In this document: in pieces, positions 11,683 through 21,815 of the stretch
Numbering within the stretch: the first letter of the stretch is position 1
Layout: every line of letters begins with the position of its first letter
NCBI GenBank assembly: GCA_963932465.1
Contig: OZ010786.1
Coordinates: 533,017,073-533,081,072 of the forward strand
From: Maratus speciosus
Lineage: Eukaryota; Arthropoda; Arachnida; Araneae; Salticidae
Direction of reading: 5' to 3'
DNA: 64,000 nucleotides
Made by a program: the position numbers and the translations under genes
Notes under the pieces: model-generated
Told to the model about the DNA's origin: nothing
The model's input: the letters and a program-made list of their open reading frames with translations, nothing else
Databases searched by the model: none

Positions 11683-13024
11683 CTTAATTTTAGATAAACC
11701 GAAACAAAATCAGAATGCTTAATTTCTAATTAATAGAACTCAGAAGTATCCTACTTAAATTAGCAACAAAACTTTTAAGCCGATATAATAAATTTTAATT
11801 AATAAAGCAATTCAAAAATCCACCTCTATCAAATTCTTAGTAAATTAAACACTGTACAACTTTTTAAAACAAATTAAATAAGTAAATGTGTAATTGTGTC
11901 AAAAATACAATTAAGATGATAAAAGAATTTTTTTATTATCATTCTCAACACTCAGAACTGTATTTTATTCAATAAACACAAATATTTAAAAACAATAATT
12001 AAATTACGCAATTAATATTAAGCCAATCAAACTACATAAATACGAGAATTTTTCTTAATTATCAAACCCTTTTATGCAAGCATAACAAATTACTCGCAAA
12101 AAAAAATTAAATAACCCACTTAACATTTTCCTTTCTTTACATGAAAAGAATAATAAAATATTCAACTCAATTTCTTTTTCCAAATGAAAATAACACTTTT
12201 ATCATTTACACGATACTTATCAAGTTTTTATTTTTTTACGTAAACTCAACAAACAAAACAGAATTATTTATTTTTCCGTTTTAAACTCGATAACTTTTTT
12301 TCTTTAAAAATAACAAACAAATATCAAATCCACATTCAATTTTCAATCAGAAATCAAAGAACGAAAACCTCATCTATCCTATTTTTAGAATAACTAAATA
12401 AACAAATTAAGAAAAAAAAAAGAATTCATCTGCCTTCCAACATTTTCTCTCAAACTTGGTAATTTTGGCATTGATCCAAATAACAAAACGATAAGATAGA
12501 AATTTTACTTTTCTTTTAAATGTCGTTCCTTTAAAGAATGGAATTATAGCATTTTAATATTAAATCATTTTGATTCAAAAGAATTAGCATCGTCATAATT
12601 ATCCCCTAAAATATACAAATAAACTTTATTTATTATTATTTCAACTTTAAGAACAGATCTTAATATTTCTAAGATAAAATGCCTAAGAACACAATATTTT
12701 ATAAAGAGAACAGCTTAATGAAATAATTCTCAATATTATTCAAATTTTTTATTTGATTTGATGGGAATATGTTTAGTATATATCAGTACATGAATTAAGC
12801 CCAATTAACCCGCGATTTTTCTAAAGCTTGGAATTAATTTACGCAAGCAAATAAATCTAATTAATCCAGATTAAAATAAATTTAATCGATAACAGATTGA
12901 AATTCAAGGTACTAATAAATACAAAAAATATGGAATTGGCTTACTTGCTAGTTGCATCTTTACTTAAGAACACTGGTCATTTTTTCACCGTGGAATCGTA
13001 CCGGGCTGCCACCATTTTGACGTT
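11683..13024 (-). other. Long non-coding leader of the Gmr1-like element
   Basis: 1.3 kb of A+T-rich sequence lies between the 5' LTR and the gag start, with no ORF. Read on the minus strand, a TGGTGGCAGCCCGG stretch (13001-13014) starts 10 bases inside the LTR and is a candidate tRNA primer-binding site. I could not match it to a specific tRNA. Confidence 0.5.
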
Positions 13025-13341
13025 TGTAATGTAGGAGACGATGGTATACTTTAATAATGAACACACTTGATAAATGAAGAGGCCATCGTGGGTTTCTTGA
13101 CTTAATAGATGTTCACAAACATAAAATTACGTACACAAACAGAAATTATAATCAGAAACATTTCCTTTTTTAACTACATCACTCTAACGTCGAGTCAGCT
13201 TCACACTGCGCACTCACTCCCGCTTCTCTTCAGAATTTTAAAATGCAGAACAATCTTTTTATCATCAGATGACTACCGCCATCTATCGATGGAAAATGAT
13301 AGTTTTCTGTCAGTGAGTTATAATTGAGTTATTTCTTTACA
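13025..13341 (-). repeat. 5' LTR of the Gmr1-like element
   Basis: 317 bp, collinear with 6525-6855. It ends next to the right-hand TCCC target duplication. Most differences between the two LTRs are transitions. Confidence 0.9.
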
Positions 13342-13812
13342 TCCCTTTTCCAGTCTTCAACAGTGGCTTGATTGGCGCTTGCGGTTTCACCACACACTGA
13401 ACTGTATGCCACTTTATGTCTCTTTTTAATCCGTCGATCCACCCACTTGATGCAGAAAATCCTGTTATGTCTAATTTAAGAGAAATTACCATAGCTTTAT
13501 CTCTTAATATTGTTCCATTAATAGGAATATTAGCAGATTGTGCTTTGTGGAGCCTTTCAATTAAGATTTTTTCCAGTTCTGCATACGAAGAAACCTTTAA
13601 GGTTTTAATATTTTTGCAGCATTTCCTATTGAACTGATTTTGTTTCAACGGTATCTTGTTGGCTTAAAATCGTTTTAAATGTAGATGTTGCATTTCCAGG
13701 GGATTTCGCCAATTATGCTTCAATCCCTGAAAAATGCTTCTGTTTTTCGATAATGCTGGCCTTATCGGCAACAGACAATCGCTTCCGTTTTGCAGTTATT
13801 CCTCGATGAATG
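13342..13812 (-). pseudogene. Tigger/pogo transposase, N-terminal half (DNA-binding)
   Basis: On the minus strand the reading opens with a pogo-type first helix-turn-helix (KRKRLSVADKASIIEKQK, later STFKTILSQQD). It continues into a CENP-B-like second DNA-binding domain: AELEKILIERLHKAQSANIP, then GTILRDKAMVIS, then SASSGWIDGLKR. These domains bind the element's own terminal repeats. In-frame stops occur after FSGIEA and near the middle. No start methionine is visible in place. The frame stops exactly at the LTR element and resumes at 6520. Confidence 0.85.
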
Positions 13813-13996
13813 AAAACGAATAAGGTTTTTTAATGTTATCCTTCAGTTCAGTTTCTATTGGAAACCTAACACTCCTGTCCTCAATAAAAAGAAAAAAAAA
13901 TCTTTATTTTGCTAGTTTTTATGTAGAAGTAATGTTGAATACAGCAAGCAAACTGCAGGTTTCTTTGTCTTCCAAAAATGGAAGAAATAACTATTA

Positions 13997-14650
13997 CAGT
14001 AAACATCATCTAAACCGGCACGTTCGGGACTTGAAGCATGCCGCATCACGAAATTTTCCGGATTACAGGATGCATGTCGAAAAAAAGTGTAAAAGTTAGA
14101 ATTAAACAAAAATGCAGTAAAGCATGTATTTTAGTCTATAAACAGCTTGAATAGAATTTAAAAAAGACAATGTAAAATAGAATTCATGTACATGACTATA
14201 AAATGAAAACGGGCACTTTATACACTTAGGCCTACTCATAGAAGCCATCTTGAACAAATCTCGAATGACATTTCGTATGATATGTAGTTTCATAATTTCC
14301 ACGTCGTTGAACGACCTGTTGCGCTCTGAAAACTTGATAAATGTATTCAAGGGATAAGATGCTTGATTCCACATCATGTTATTAACTCGTCTATGTCATC
14401 TTCATCAGCATCAAACTCATCTGTGAAAATTTCTTCTCTCGGTTTATCAATATCTGCTTTACACACTCTTTTATTTCTAATCGATTCAGTTGTGACATGG
14501 GGCTCTCTAAAGGCATACAACTTAAGCCAACTTGTAGTTCATCATCATCCACGTTTGCTCCAGAAACAAATGAGGCTATAGTTCCAGCCCTGGTACAAAG
14601 ACAACAGTGCCAGAGGGCCAGAACGAAACGGGCACCAAATGAAGGTTTTG
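13997..14650 (-). pseudogene. Second Tigger-like element: terminus and transposase C-terminus
   Basis: TA at 13995-13996 is followed by CAGTAAACATC and CGGCACGTTCGGGACTTG, then TTTTCCGGATTACAGGATG. This is the layout of a Tigger end. On the minus strand, 14230-14640 reads as the acidic C-terminal tail usual in Tigger proteins (ANVDDDELQVG; EEIFTDEFDADEDDIDELIT) and then, in another frame, LNTFIKFSERNRSFNDVEIM. The gene's C-terminus faces the terminus, as expected. The rest of the element and its other end were not found. Confidence 0.55.
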
Positions 14651-14702
14651 TTTGTTGTTTAATACAAAAATGCATACATATATATGAAATACAAAGAAAT
14701 TC

Positions 14703-15105
14703 GCAAGCTAACGTTAAACCTATAGGTTAAACCTCTTTTCAAATTTCTCGCTTGCATTTTAATATTTTAAAATTATTTTTCCCCTTAGATGGATCTTTAG
14801 CATTGCTGTACTTTTAGGTATCCGAACAGGGACTGAAAGTGAAAGTAACTTTATAAAAAAAAAATCTCCAACCAAAATCGAAAAAGTAAACACTAACCCG
14901 GTTAAAATTAAACCTCATCTGTTCTAAGCAAAGAAAAAAAAAATCATTTAAAACTATTAATATGCAAGTGAGAAATTTGAAAAAAGAACGCTCCTATAGA
15001 TTTAACATTAGCGTTCGTGTTTCTTCGCGTAACTAGTGTATGCTCTTAACGCTCAAGCTAATGTTAATCCTATGGGAGCGTTGTTTACATACTTCTTGCT
15101 CGCAT
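14703..15105. repeat. Fold-back repeat with three related arms
   Basis: Arm one (14703-14756) starts GCAAGCTAACGTTAAACC and ends TTCTCGCTTGCA. Arm two (14962-15017) is its diverged reverse complement. Arm three (15047-15105) is again in the first orientation and also pairs with arm two (AACGCTCCTATAG against CTATGGGAGCGTT). The arms are about 55 bp. No ORF is present. It is probably a MITE or part of one; target duplications were not resolved. Confidence 0.55.
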
Positions 15106-16838
15106 TTTAATTATTATTATTATTATTATTATTATTATTTTTGCATAAGGTGCCTGAGGTCGATAACTTTTACTGTGTGTGAGGAGGAAGGGGGGCAAAA
15201 TCTACGTTTGCCCATACACAAAGAAGGCTATAGATTCAGCCCTGGTCCAAAGACAACAGAAATGTTCAAATGTTAAAGCAAGTTTTAAATACAAAACAAA
15301 CAATTTTTAAATATAAAAAATAAAACTGTAGCACATTAAAATTACATCGGTTAAAGGTTAAATGGTAAATTCAAAATCATATTGCAGTGGCTGCTAGCCG
15401 AGGATCAAATTCAAAATGACGCTAGATTATTTTTCTAATGAATTATTTTCTTTTTTACCAATCAGGAAACACCAAATATAATAGAAGTTAACATAATAGA
15501 ACAGAAAAAAACACCCAGAAGAAGTTTCAAGTGCAGACCTCCCTTATTTAGTCAGAAAATGTAAAAATATATAAATACAGCAATCAGAAACAACATACAT
15601 AAAATAACATACACATAAAATATTAGATACTGTTTTGAAATAAGGAAAAAAATCGTAATCAACCAAAATTCTTTAATGTCATTCAAAGTAGTGATTAAAA
15701 AAAACATCTTTGACCTTATTCTTTTAATAACGCCCCAAAAAAATCATTATGGCTGGGATTTTTTTTTTTTAAGAAAAAGTTAAAAAACAGGGAGAGGAGT
15801 GGGGGGGGGGGATTCAAATCCCCAAAAAGCAGTTCATAAATATACTAAATTTCAATCACTTATACAAAATATTTTTGGAAGAGTTCGCAAATCAAAATAT
15901 TCAGACGTAAAGATTGGGATATAAATATATATAGTATATGCAGACTTGGCAAGTTCTGAGACCCAAAAATAAGGTTTTAATTCAGGTGTATTCAGGGGGT
16001 GAGCTGATGGGGCTCCAGCCCCCCTCCGAAATTTGTAGGAAATATCAAACGAAAGTTTTGCAAAATATAATGAAACATGATTAAAAAAAAAAAAATCAAA
16101 GGTAAGCAGAAAAATATTCCTTTTTAAACAGGTTTTCATCTTAGAAAGTGTGGTATTTCGCAGAGATTACGAAATAGCTATTTCAGCCAAGCTTCCGCTA
16201 TACACACGGTCTCTTAACATGCGCTTTATTATGTAAAACGTGATATGTGGTGATTAAAAGTGCATTATTTTAATTAATTTATAAAACATTAATAAAAGGC
16301 TTAATCTTGCTATTTATGAGTTGTAAATCTGTGATTTAAGGTAATGCAAAGACGGAGACATCGCAGTATGAACTGTAAAGCCTTGAACCTTTCTCAAAAA
16401 TTTATTTATGTAAATGATTGTTACGTTACAAACTTGTTATTCGGCTCATTACAGCACTGTGATGTGTTATTTTATTTACATAGGATTACAAAATATTGTC
16501 AAAATTACTTTTTCTAAAGTTGTGTAACTTTTAGACTAGAAATACTCTTTATTTATATTTAAAATACATCATAAAACTAACTGATCGATTCTGAATCTCG
16601 AATACACAAAAAGATTCCTATGATTAAAAAGAATTCAGAAAATACTGTCAAATTTGGCAGTTAAAACGGATTTTTGAGCTGTGGCAATCTAGGAAATGTT
16701 ATCATCAGGGAGCTGCTATTCCAAATGTATCCCATTTATGAGAAAATGGAAAACGCTATTCAATATTCAAGTATTATAAATTCCATGCATGTATGCCTCA
16801 AAATGAGTCTTAGAAAGTGTTAAAGGAGGTAGGGAGGG
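15106..16838. other. Gene-free stretch with microsatellite and repeat debris
   Basis: It contains an (ATT)n run at 15111-15139, a run of 11 G at 15801-15811, and a short G+C-rich inverted repeat near 16008-16022 (GGGGCTCCAGCCCC). A GGCTATAG..CAGCCCTGGT..CAAAGACAACAG segment at 15228-15262 is a diverged direct copy of one at 14573-14605. No gene motif is seen. Confidence 0.5.
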
Positions 16839-17013
16839 TGTATTTGCCTCCGCTTGCTAGCGGCGCTGGCAGGGAGATCATGTGATTTTTTTTCTCTCGA
16901 TCTGTTTTGAGAGTCAGACATTTTGATGAACACCGGTCGAGAAGGATGTTGAAATCCGCAGTGAATAAATTTATTAATTTCGAGAAATGAGTTTTTTACT
17001 GGTGTCATCTTCA
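16839..17013 (+). repeat. 5' LTR of the BEL/Pao element
   Basis: 175 bp, TGTATTTGCCTCC to GTGTCATCTTCA. It contains CGCTTGCTAGCGGCG, a partial palindrome, and AATAAA near 16965. A TTGGTCCGATCTCTCGG stretch just after the LTR is a candidate primer-binding site; the tRNA was not identified. Confidence 0.85.
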
Positions 17014-17350
17014 GTTGGTCCGATCTCTCGGAGTAAAAAATAGAGACCTATGGATTTATGTGTTCTTCAAAAAATAATAATAAGTTATATTGTGTTTCAA
17101 GGCTTAGTGAAAACTTTGAAAAAAAATGTTCTTCAAAAGAGTGTGATTAAATGCAGCTTCGTGGCTTTCTGTGAAAGCATTGTGAAAAGAAAAAAAAAGC
17201 TGCGATTTCAGTCGAGAAATATTTGTGTGCAATAATTATTCTTCAGTGAAACATCTGTGTATTTTAATAAAAATAAGAATCTGGTGGCGGGCGGTTTCCG
17301 TGATAATGGTGAATACGCTTTAGTTAATTTAATACAGTTGTTACAATTTG

Positions 17351-17905
17351 TTGTATTTCGTTTCGATTTTAAGATAACTTTGTCATGTTTGTTTCGATTT
17401 GATATTTAACGTTATGAGTTGATTCCAAGTGTAATATTTATAAATTTGTTGAGTTTAGTTTCGATTTTTAATTTAAATGTTTTGAGTTTGATTTTAATTT
17501 ATTGCAATTACTTGGGTTCTCTTTTCAGACAAAATGTTGTTATCAAAATTAAAGAAGAATGATTTAATCGAGGTTATAGAAGAACTTGAGCTTGCTTTAC
17601 CCTTGAGGCAGACTATAGTATTATATTGTATTATATTGTATTTCGTTTCGATTTTAAGATAACTTTGTCATGTTTGTTTCGATTTGATATTTAACGTTAT
17701 GAGTTGATTCCAAGTGTAATATTTATAAATTTGTTGAGTTTAGTTTCGATTTTTAATTTAAATGTTTTAAGTTTGATTTTAATTTATTGCAATTACTGGG
17801 GTTCTCTTTTCAGACAAAATGTTGTTATCAAAATTAAAGAAGAATGATTTAATCGAGGTTATAGAAGAACTTGAGCTTGCTTTACCCTTGAGGCAGACTA
17901 TAGTA
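17351..17905 (+). repeat. 285-bp tandem duplication of the gag leader
   Basis: 17351-17620 recurs almost unchanged at 17636-17905, separated by TTATATTGTA-type filler. Each copy carries the leader, a TTCTCTTTTCAGACAAAATG context and the first gag codons. The first start (17534) runs into a stop soon after the duplication junction, so only the second start (17819) opens the longer gag frame. The CTTTTCAG before the ATG looks like a splice acceptor. Confidence 0.85.
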
Positions 17906-19033
17906 TCGCTAAAAGAAGTAATTGAAACGAGCGAAATTTATAAAACTAATTATGACATTGTGGAAACGGTTGTTGAATCCGTGACTCAGAAGGAAAAAAA
18001 CAGCGAAAAGAAAGCTGAGCGCGAGAGATTAGAAAGAGATTCGGCGCTGGAATTGGAAAAAATAAAACTTGCGCAGTTAGAAAAACAATTAGAGCTTACT
18101 AATATTCAGAAAGAAACATCGCATAATTTCAATGACGCAGTAGTAAAAAGTGATTCTGAGGTATCAAATTGTAGTTTAGAAATTTGTTAAAAAGTGTTAA
18201 AACATTAACTATTCAAGTACCTTCGCGTGAATCTCTTTTTTTTTCAATCACTGGAAAGAGCATTTAAAACAAAGAATATTCCGGTGGAGTTTAGAGCAGA
18301 AATTCTTTTAAATATCTTAGGCGAAAAGGCCACTAATTTAATGGTATATTTGACTGAGGATGACCTAAGTAAATATGATAAACTTTAAGAAATAGTGTTG
18401 AAGGAATTTCAAGCCACTCCGAAGGAAGTGTTAAACAATTTTTAAAGGACGCAAAAGTTTCAAAACGAAAGTTATGTTCAATTCGCGTCGCGATTAACTG
18501 CTACATTTGATTATTACTGTCAATTAAGAAAGGTGAATGATTTTAAGGGATTGTGTGAACTAATGATTTCCGACAAAATATTTAGCTCGTTAGATCGTGA
18601 ACGAATTCATATACGTGTAAAGCAAGGAGAGTCTTGGTATTTACTGCAAGAATTATCTAGATATTGTGATATTTATGTATCATCTAAGAATAAATGTAAA
18701 ACCGAAAATAATGCGTTTTCACGTCCGCAGTTTGGAAATAATTCGCAAAAGTATCGTAATGTATACAGTCCACAAAATAATTCTAAAGTGTTTATGTCGG
18801 AAGTTAAAACTCCAAAATGTCTTCTTTGCAAGTCTAATGGGAATCATCATCTTGATATGTGCCCTATTTAAAAAAAATATGTTAGTTAATGAAAGAATTG
18901 AGTTCGTTAAAAATAATCAACTGTGCTTTAATTATCTTAATCATCATAAGGGTATTAACTATTCTTCCAAATTCAACTGCTCCATTTGTAAGAAACGGCA
19001 CCATACATATTTACATATTGATAAAAAAAAGTA
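17819..19033 (+). pseudogene. Gag of the BEL/Pao element
   Basis: The start is MLLSKLKKNDLIEVIEELEL, followed by a charged coiled-coil-like stretch. In-frame stops come after 18190, near 18388 and near 18445. The capsid-like part follows (EFRAEILLNILGEKATNLM; YVQFASRLTATFDYY). Two zinc-binding motifs end it: CLLCKSNGNHHLDMC near 18815-18870 and, after a frameshift at a run of A, CSICKKRHHTYLH near 18983-19020, the CCHH-type knuckle seen in BEL/Pao elements. It would have formed the particle; it is broken in at least four places. Confidence 0.75.
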
Positions 19034-19057
19034 GATGAAAGGCATTCGCATGGCAGT

Positions 19058-19440
19058 GTGAAAGATATCAATTCTTACAAGCCAATTGGAATGTCAGATG
19101 CCGCTTTAGATCCAAAATTAAATGTTTTTGTTCCGAAAGGAGCATGTGGCGATAGCTCAGCAGCCGAGAGTAAAGAATCGTCTTTCACAGCCACAAATAT
19201 TAATGTTATCAAATCTCGTATGGTTTTGCTGAGCACAGCTAAAATAATGATCGAGGATAATTTTCGAATATTCCATGAAGCGCGTGCATTATTAGACAAT
19301 GGAAATCAGTCATGATTCATATTGAAACAGTGCGCTGACAGATTTAATTTGAAAAGGCAAAAAATAAATCTTATGGTTTCAGGTTTGAATAAATTATCGT
19401 CGGTGATAAATTCAGTAGTAAAAACGAAAATTGCGAATCG
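19058..19440 (+). pseudogene. Protease of the BEL/Pao element
   Basis: The reading has SRMVLLSTAKIMIEDN and then ARALLDNGNQS, the place where BEL/Pao proteases have the active-site LLDSGSQ. Here the Ser is Asn, and a TGA follows immediately, then FILKQCADRFNLKR in the same frame. The aspartate is kept. The reading ends near 19440, where it passes directly into integrase sequence. RT and RNase H should lie there. Confidence 0.7.
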
Positions 19441-20727
19441 TAGCAGAACTTAAGGAAGGATTAAGGAATTTAATGTAAGTAGTTTATGCTCTTTTATTGA
19501 TAATGATGGTATAATACGCGCGAGTGGCCGATTAGTTAATGCTAACTTACAAAATGATGTTAAACATCCTATTTTACTTCCTAAGAGCCACAAATTCACG
19601 GAAATGATTTTTTTGTATTTTCATTTTTAAAAAAAAATTCATGTTGGGCCCCAAACTTTGTTGTATGCCGTTCGGCAAGAATATTGGCCTTTGGGGGGAC
19701 GTGTTATTGCTAGAAAAACTGCACATAATTGCGTAACATGCTTTAAGGTGAACCCAAAAGAAATGAGTCAAATTATGGCACCTTTACCTAAGGAAGGAGT
19801 AACCATTAATCCTCCTTTCTCCAATTCAGGCCTAGATTGTTGTGGGCCTTTCTTAATAAGGTATAAGAACCAAAGGAAAGGTGTATATCAAAAATTATGC
19901 TTGTGTATTTGTTTGTTTTATGACTAAGGCAGTTCATTTTGCAATTATCACTGAGTTGTCGGCAGAGGCCATGATTGCATGTTTAAAAAGATTTTTTGCA
20001 CGCAGAGGTATGGCATCTCATCCTTTTTCTGACAATGGCACTAATTTTCGAGGTGCTGCTTCAGAAATAAAGGAATTATTTGCTTTATTTAAAAATGTGT
20101 ATGTACCTGATTACCTGTCTTCTGAAGGTGTGTCATGGAGCTTTATCCCTCCACAGTCACCTAATGTTGGGGGACTGTGGGAGGCGGGGGTAAAGTCTTT
20201 CAAACACCATTTTAAAAGAGTGGTAGGTGAGCATAAACTCACATTTGAGGAGTTTTTGACTGTAAGCAGTCAAATTGAAGCTATTTTAAACAGCCGACCT
20301 CTGACACCACTGTCTTCCGATCCAAATGATTATAAGTTTTAACGCCAGGTCACTTTTTGATCGGTAGGCCACTTAACTCTTTACCTGAGATAGACATTTC
20401 ATATGTAGAAACTAATAGACTTTCTAAATGGCAACTGCTAACAAAACTGGTTCAAACTATTTGGCAAAAATGGCCAGAGATTATTTGTGTAATTTGCAGC
20501 AGCGATCCAAGTGGCATAGTATTAAAGGTGACATTAAACCAAACATGGTTGTATTGCTAAAGGAAGAAAACCTACCAGTATGTACTTGGGTAATTGGTAG
20601 AATATAAAGTGTCATTCGTGAAAATGACGGAAAAATCAGAGTTCTTAATGTAAAAACGCCTAAGGGCACTTATAAATGCAGTATTTCGAATGTTTGTATT
20701 TTACCTATTTCAGATAATGTTATGTAA
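19441..20727 (+). pseudogene. Integrase and C-terminal domain of the BEL/Pao element
   Basis: The N-terminal part has IIRASGRLVNANL and PILLPKSHKF, then a zinc-module region (YWPLGGRVIARKTAHNCVTC). The DDE core has GLDCCGPF (first Asp), HPFSDNGTNFRGAASEI (second Asp) and PPQSPNVGGLWEAGVKSFKH (Glu), all present across frame changes near 19610 and 19880. It continues through ILNSRPLTPLSSDPNDYKF, a stop, and GHFLIGRPLNSLPE into the C-terminal domain typical of BEL/Pao (WVIGRI, later KTPKGTYKCSISNVCILP), ending at a TAA near 20727. It inserts element cDNA in the host genome; this copy is dead. Confidence 0.85.
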
Positions 20728-20911
20728 ACTTTTTAATTTTTGCTCTTGTATGATTATAATTGAATTTCTTATTTCATTAGTATATTCAGAGTGTATATAT
20801 ATTGTGCTAGTTATTGTACCTTTGTACCTTTGTATCTATTGTATATTTAATGTGAAAATGTAGTAAAATAGTACGTGTTTTAATTGAAACCTTTGGGATT
20901 CAAGGTGGGAG

Positions 20912-21088
20912 TGTATTCGTCTCCGCTTGCTAGCGGCGCCGGCAGAACGATCATGTGATTCTTTTTTTCTCTCGATCTGTCTTGAGAGTCAGACAGTTTG
21001 ATGAACAGCGGTTGAGAAGGATGTTGAAATCCGCAGTGAATAAATTTATTAATTTCGAGAAATGAGTTTTTTACTGGTGTCTTCTTCA
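20912..21088 (+). repeat. 3' LTR of the BEL/Pao element
   Basis: 177 bp, collinear with 16839-17013. A short purine stretch GGTGGGAG lies just before it and fits a polypurine tract. GAGGG follows directly. Confidence 0.85.
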
Positions 21089-21093
21089 GAGGG

Positions 21094-21815
21094 GATAGAG
21101 TGAGAATGCTGTTAAATAGTTTTAAATTTGATGTTTACTTCTGTTTCATTTACTATTTATTTAGATACATTTTAATAGACAAATCTCAGTATTGAGTTTT
21201 ATAAAATGTAGTATAATCAAGGAATTATACTTCCACACACGAAAACCTCCCTAAAACGATCATTTTCACACTTCTATTCGATTCCATCTTAGCAGGTTTA
21301 ATAGCTGCGTTACATGCTATGATAAAGAACCGTTTAAAGCAGAATTTCCTCCGTTTACTGTGATTTCCTCTTAGAAATTTTTATTATATATCAGCTAACT
21401 CCGAAATGATACTTCTAGAAATAAGCCACTGCCATAATTAGTAAGAAAACAATACATAGCTACTACTTCTTACATATTGTAAAAAAACTCAAACATATTA
21501 CTTTTAGATTGTTTAATATGATTTTAAATAAACTAGAAATAACTGATGGGAATTTTTGTTCCTCATAATCGCATACGAAACAACAGTGAAAACTAATTCT
21601 TATTCAAAACAAATTACCGAAAATTAAAGTTACAGGCTATTAAAGAATCGTACATGAAAATCAAAAACACTGGAAAACGCGTAAAAATCAGGAGTCTTGA
21701 CAAGTCTCTTTCTATATTTTAGAACACTACTTTAAAGAAAAATATAATAACATGAGATAGAATGAAGTAGGTACTTACATATTTTCGAAAACAGCAAATT
21801 ATTCTAACAAGCGAT
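21094..21815. other. Gene-free A+T-rich stretch
   Basis: Nothing recognisable: no repeat pair, no ORF with a family motif. Confidence 0.5.

Larger units (their letters stand above)
6525..13341 (-). mobile_element. Gmr1-like Ty3/gypsy LTR retrotransposon (integrase before RT)
   Basis: The element is 6.8 kb, minus strand, with two LTRs that begin TGTAA and end TTACA in either orientation. A 4-bp target duplication TCCC flanks it (6521-6524 and 13342-13345). Removing the element and one TCCC brings the two Tigger transposase halves back into frame. Gene order read on the minus strand is gag (CCHC knuckle), protease, integrase, reverse transcriptase, RNase H. That is the copia-like order described for the Gmr1 group of Ty3/gypsy, whereas ordinary gypsy has integrase last. 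By eye the LTRs differ at about 10 positions plus one 14-bp indel. The coding region has frameshifts and stops, so this copy looks inactive. Confidence 0.85.
5217..13990 (-). mobile_element. Tigger/pogo-like DNA transposon, split by an LTR element
   Basis: The left end starts at 5217 directly after TA (5215-5216). It carries a Tigger-type terminus with GGAACCCCGATTTAACGACG, followed by internal inverted copies of the same motif (AACGTCGTTAAAAGCGGG, AACGTTAAATCGTGG). The transposase remnant reads on the minus strand in two pieces, 13342-13812 (N-terminal) and 5599-6520 (C-terminal), separated exactly by the LTR element and its target duplication. The right terminus was not found and must lie before the second Tigger-like end at 13995, so the right boundary given is approximate. 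Confidence 0.7.
16839..21088 (+). mobile_element. BEL/Pao LTR retrotransposon, internally deleted
   Basis: 4.25 kb, plus strand, with LTRs of 175 and 177 bp (TGTATT...CTTCA) and a 5-bp target duplication GAGGG (16834-16838 and 21089-21093). Remnants in order are gag with zinc knuckles, protease, integrase and a C-terminal extension typical of BEL/Pao. The reverse transcriptase and RNase H expected between protease and integrase are missing: the protease reading passes into the integrase N-terminal region near 19440. The leader and gag start are tandemly duplicated. By eye the LTRs differ at roughly 10 sites, so this copy is older than the Gmr1-like one. Confidence 0.85.

Noticed and set aside
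13833..14099. 88-codon plus-strand ORF
   Set aside because: It runs across the second Tigger-like terminus; no protein motif.
15801..15822. GGATTCAAATCC resembling a tRNA T-arm
   Set aside because: No acceptor, D-arm or anticodon arm fits upstream; the G run explains the match.
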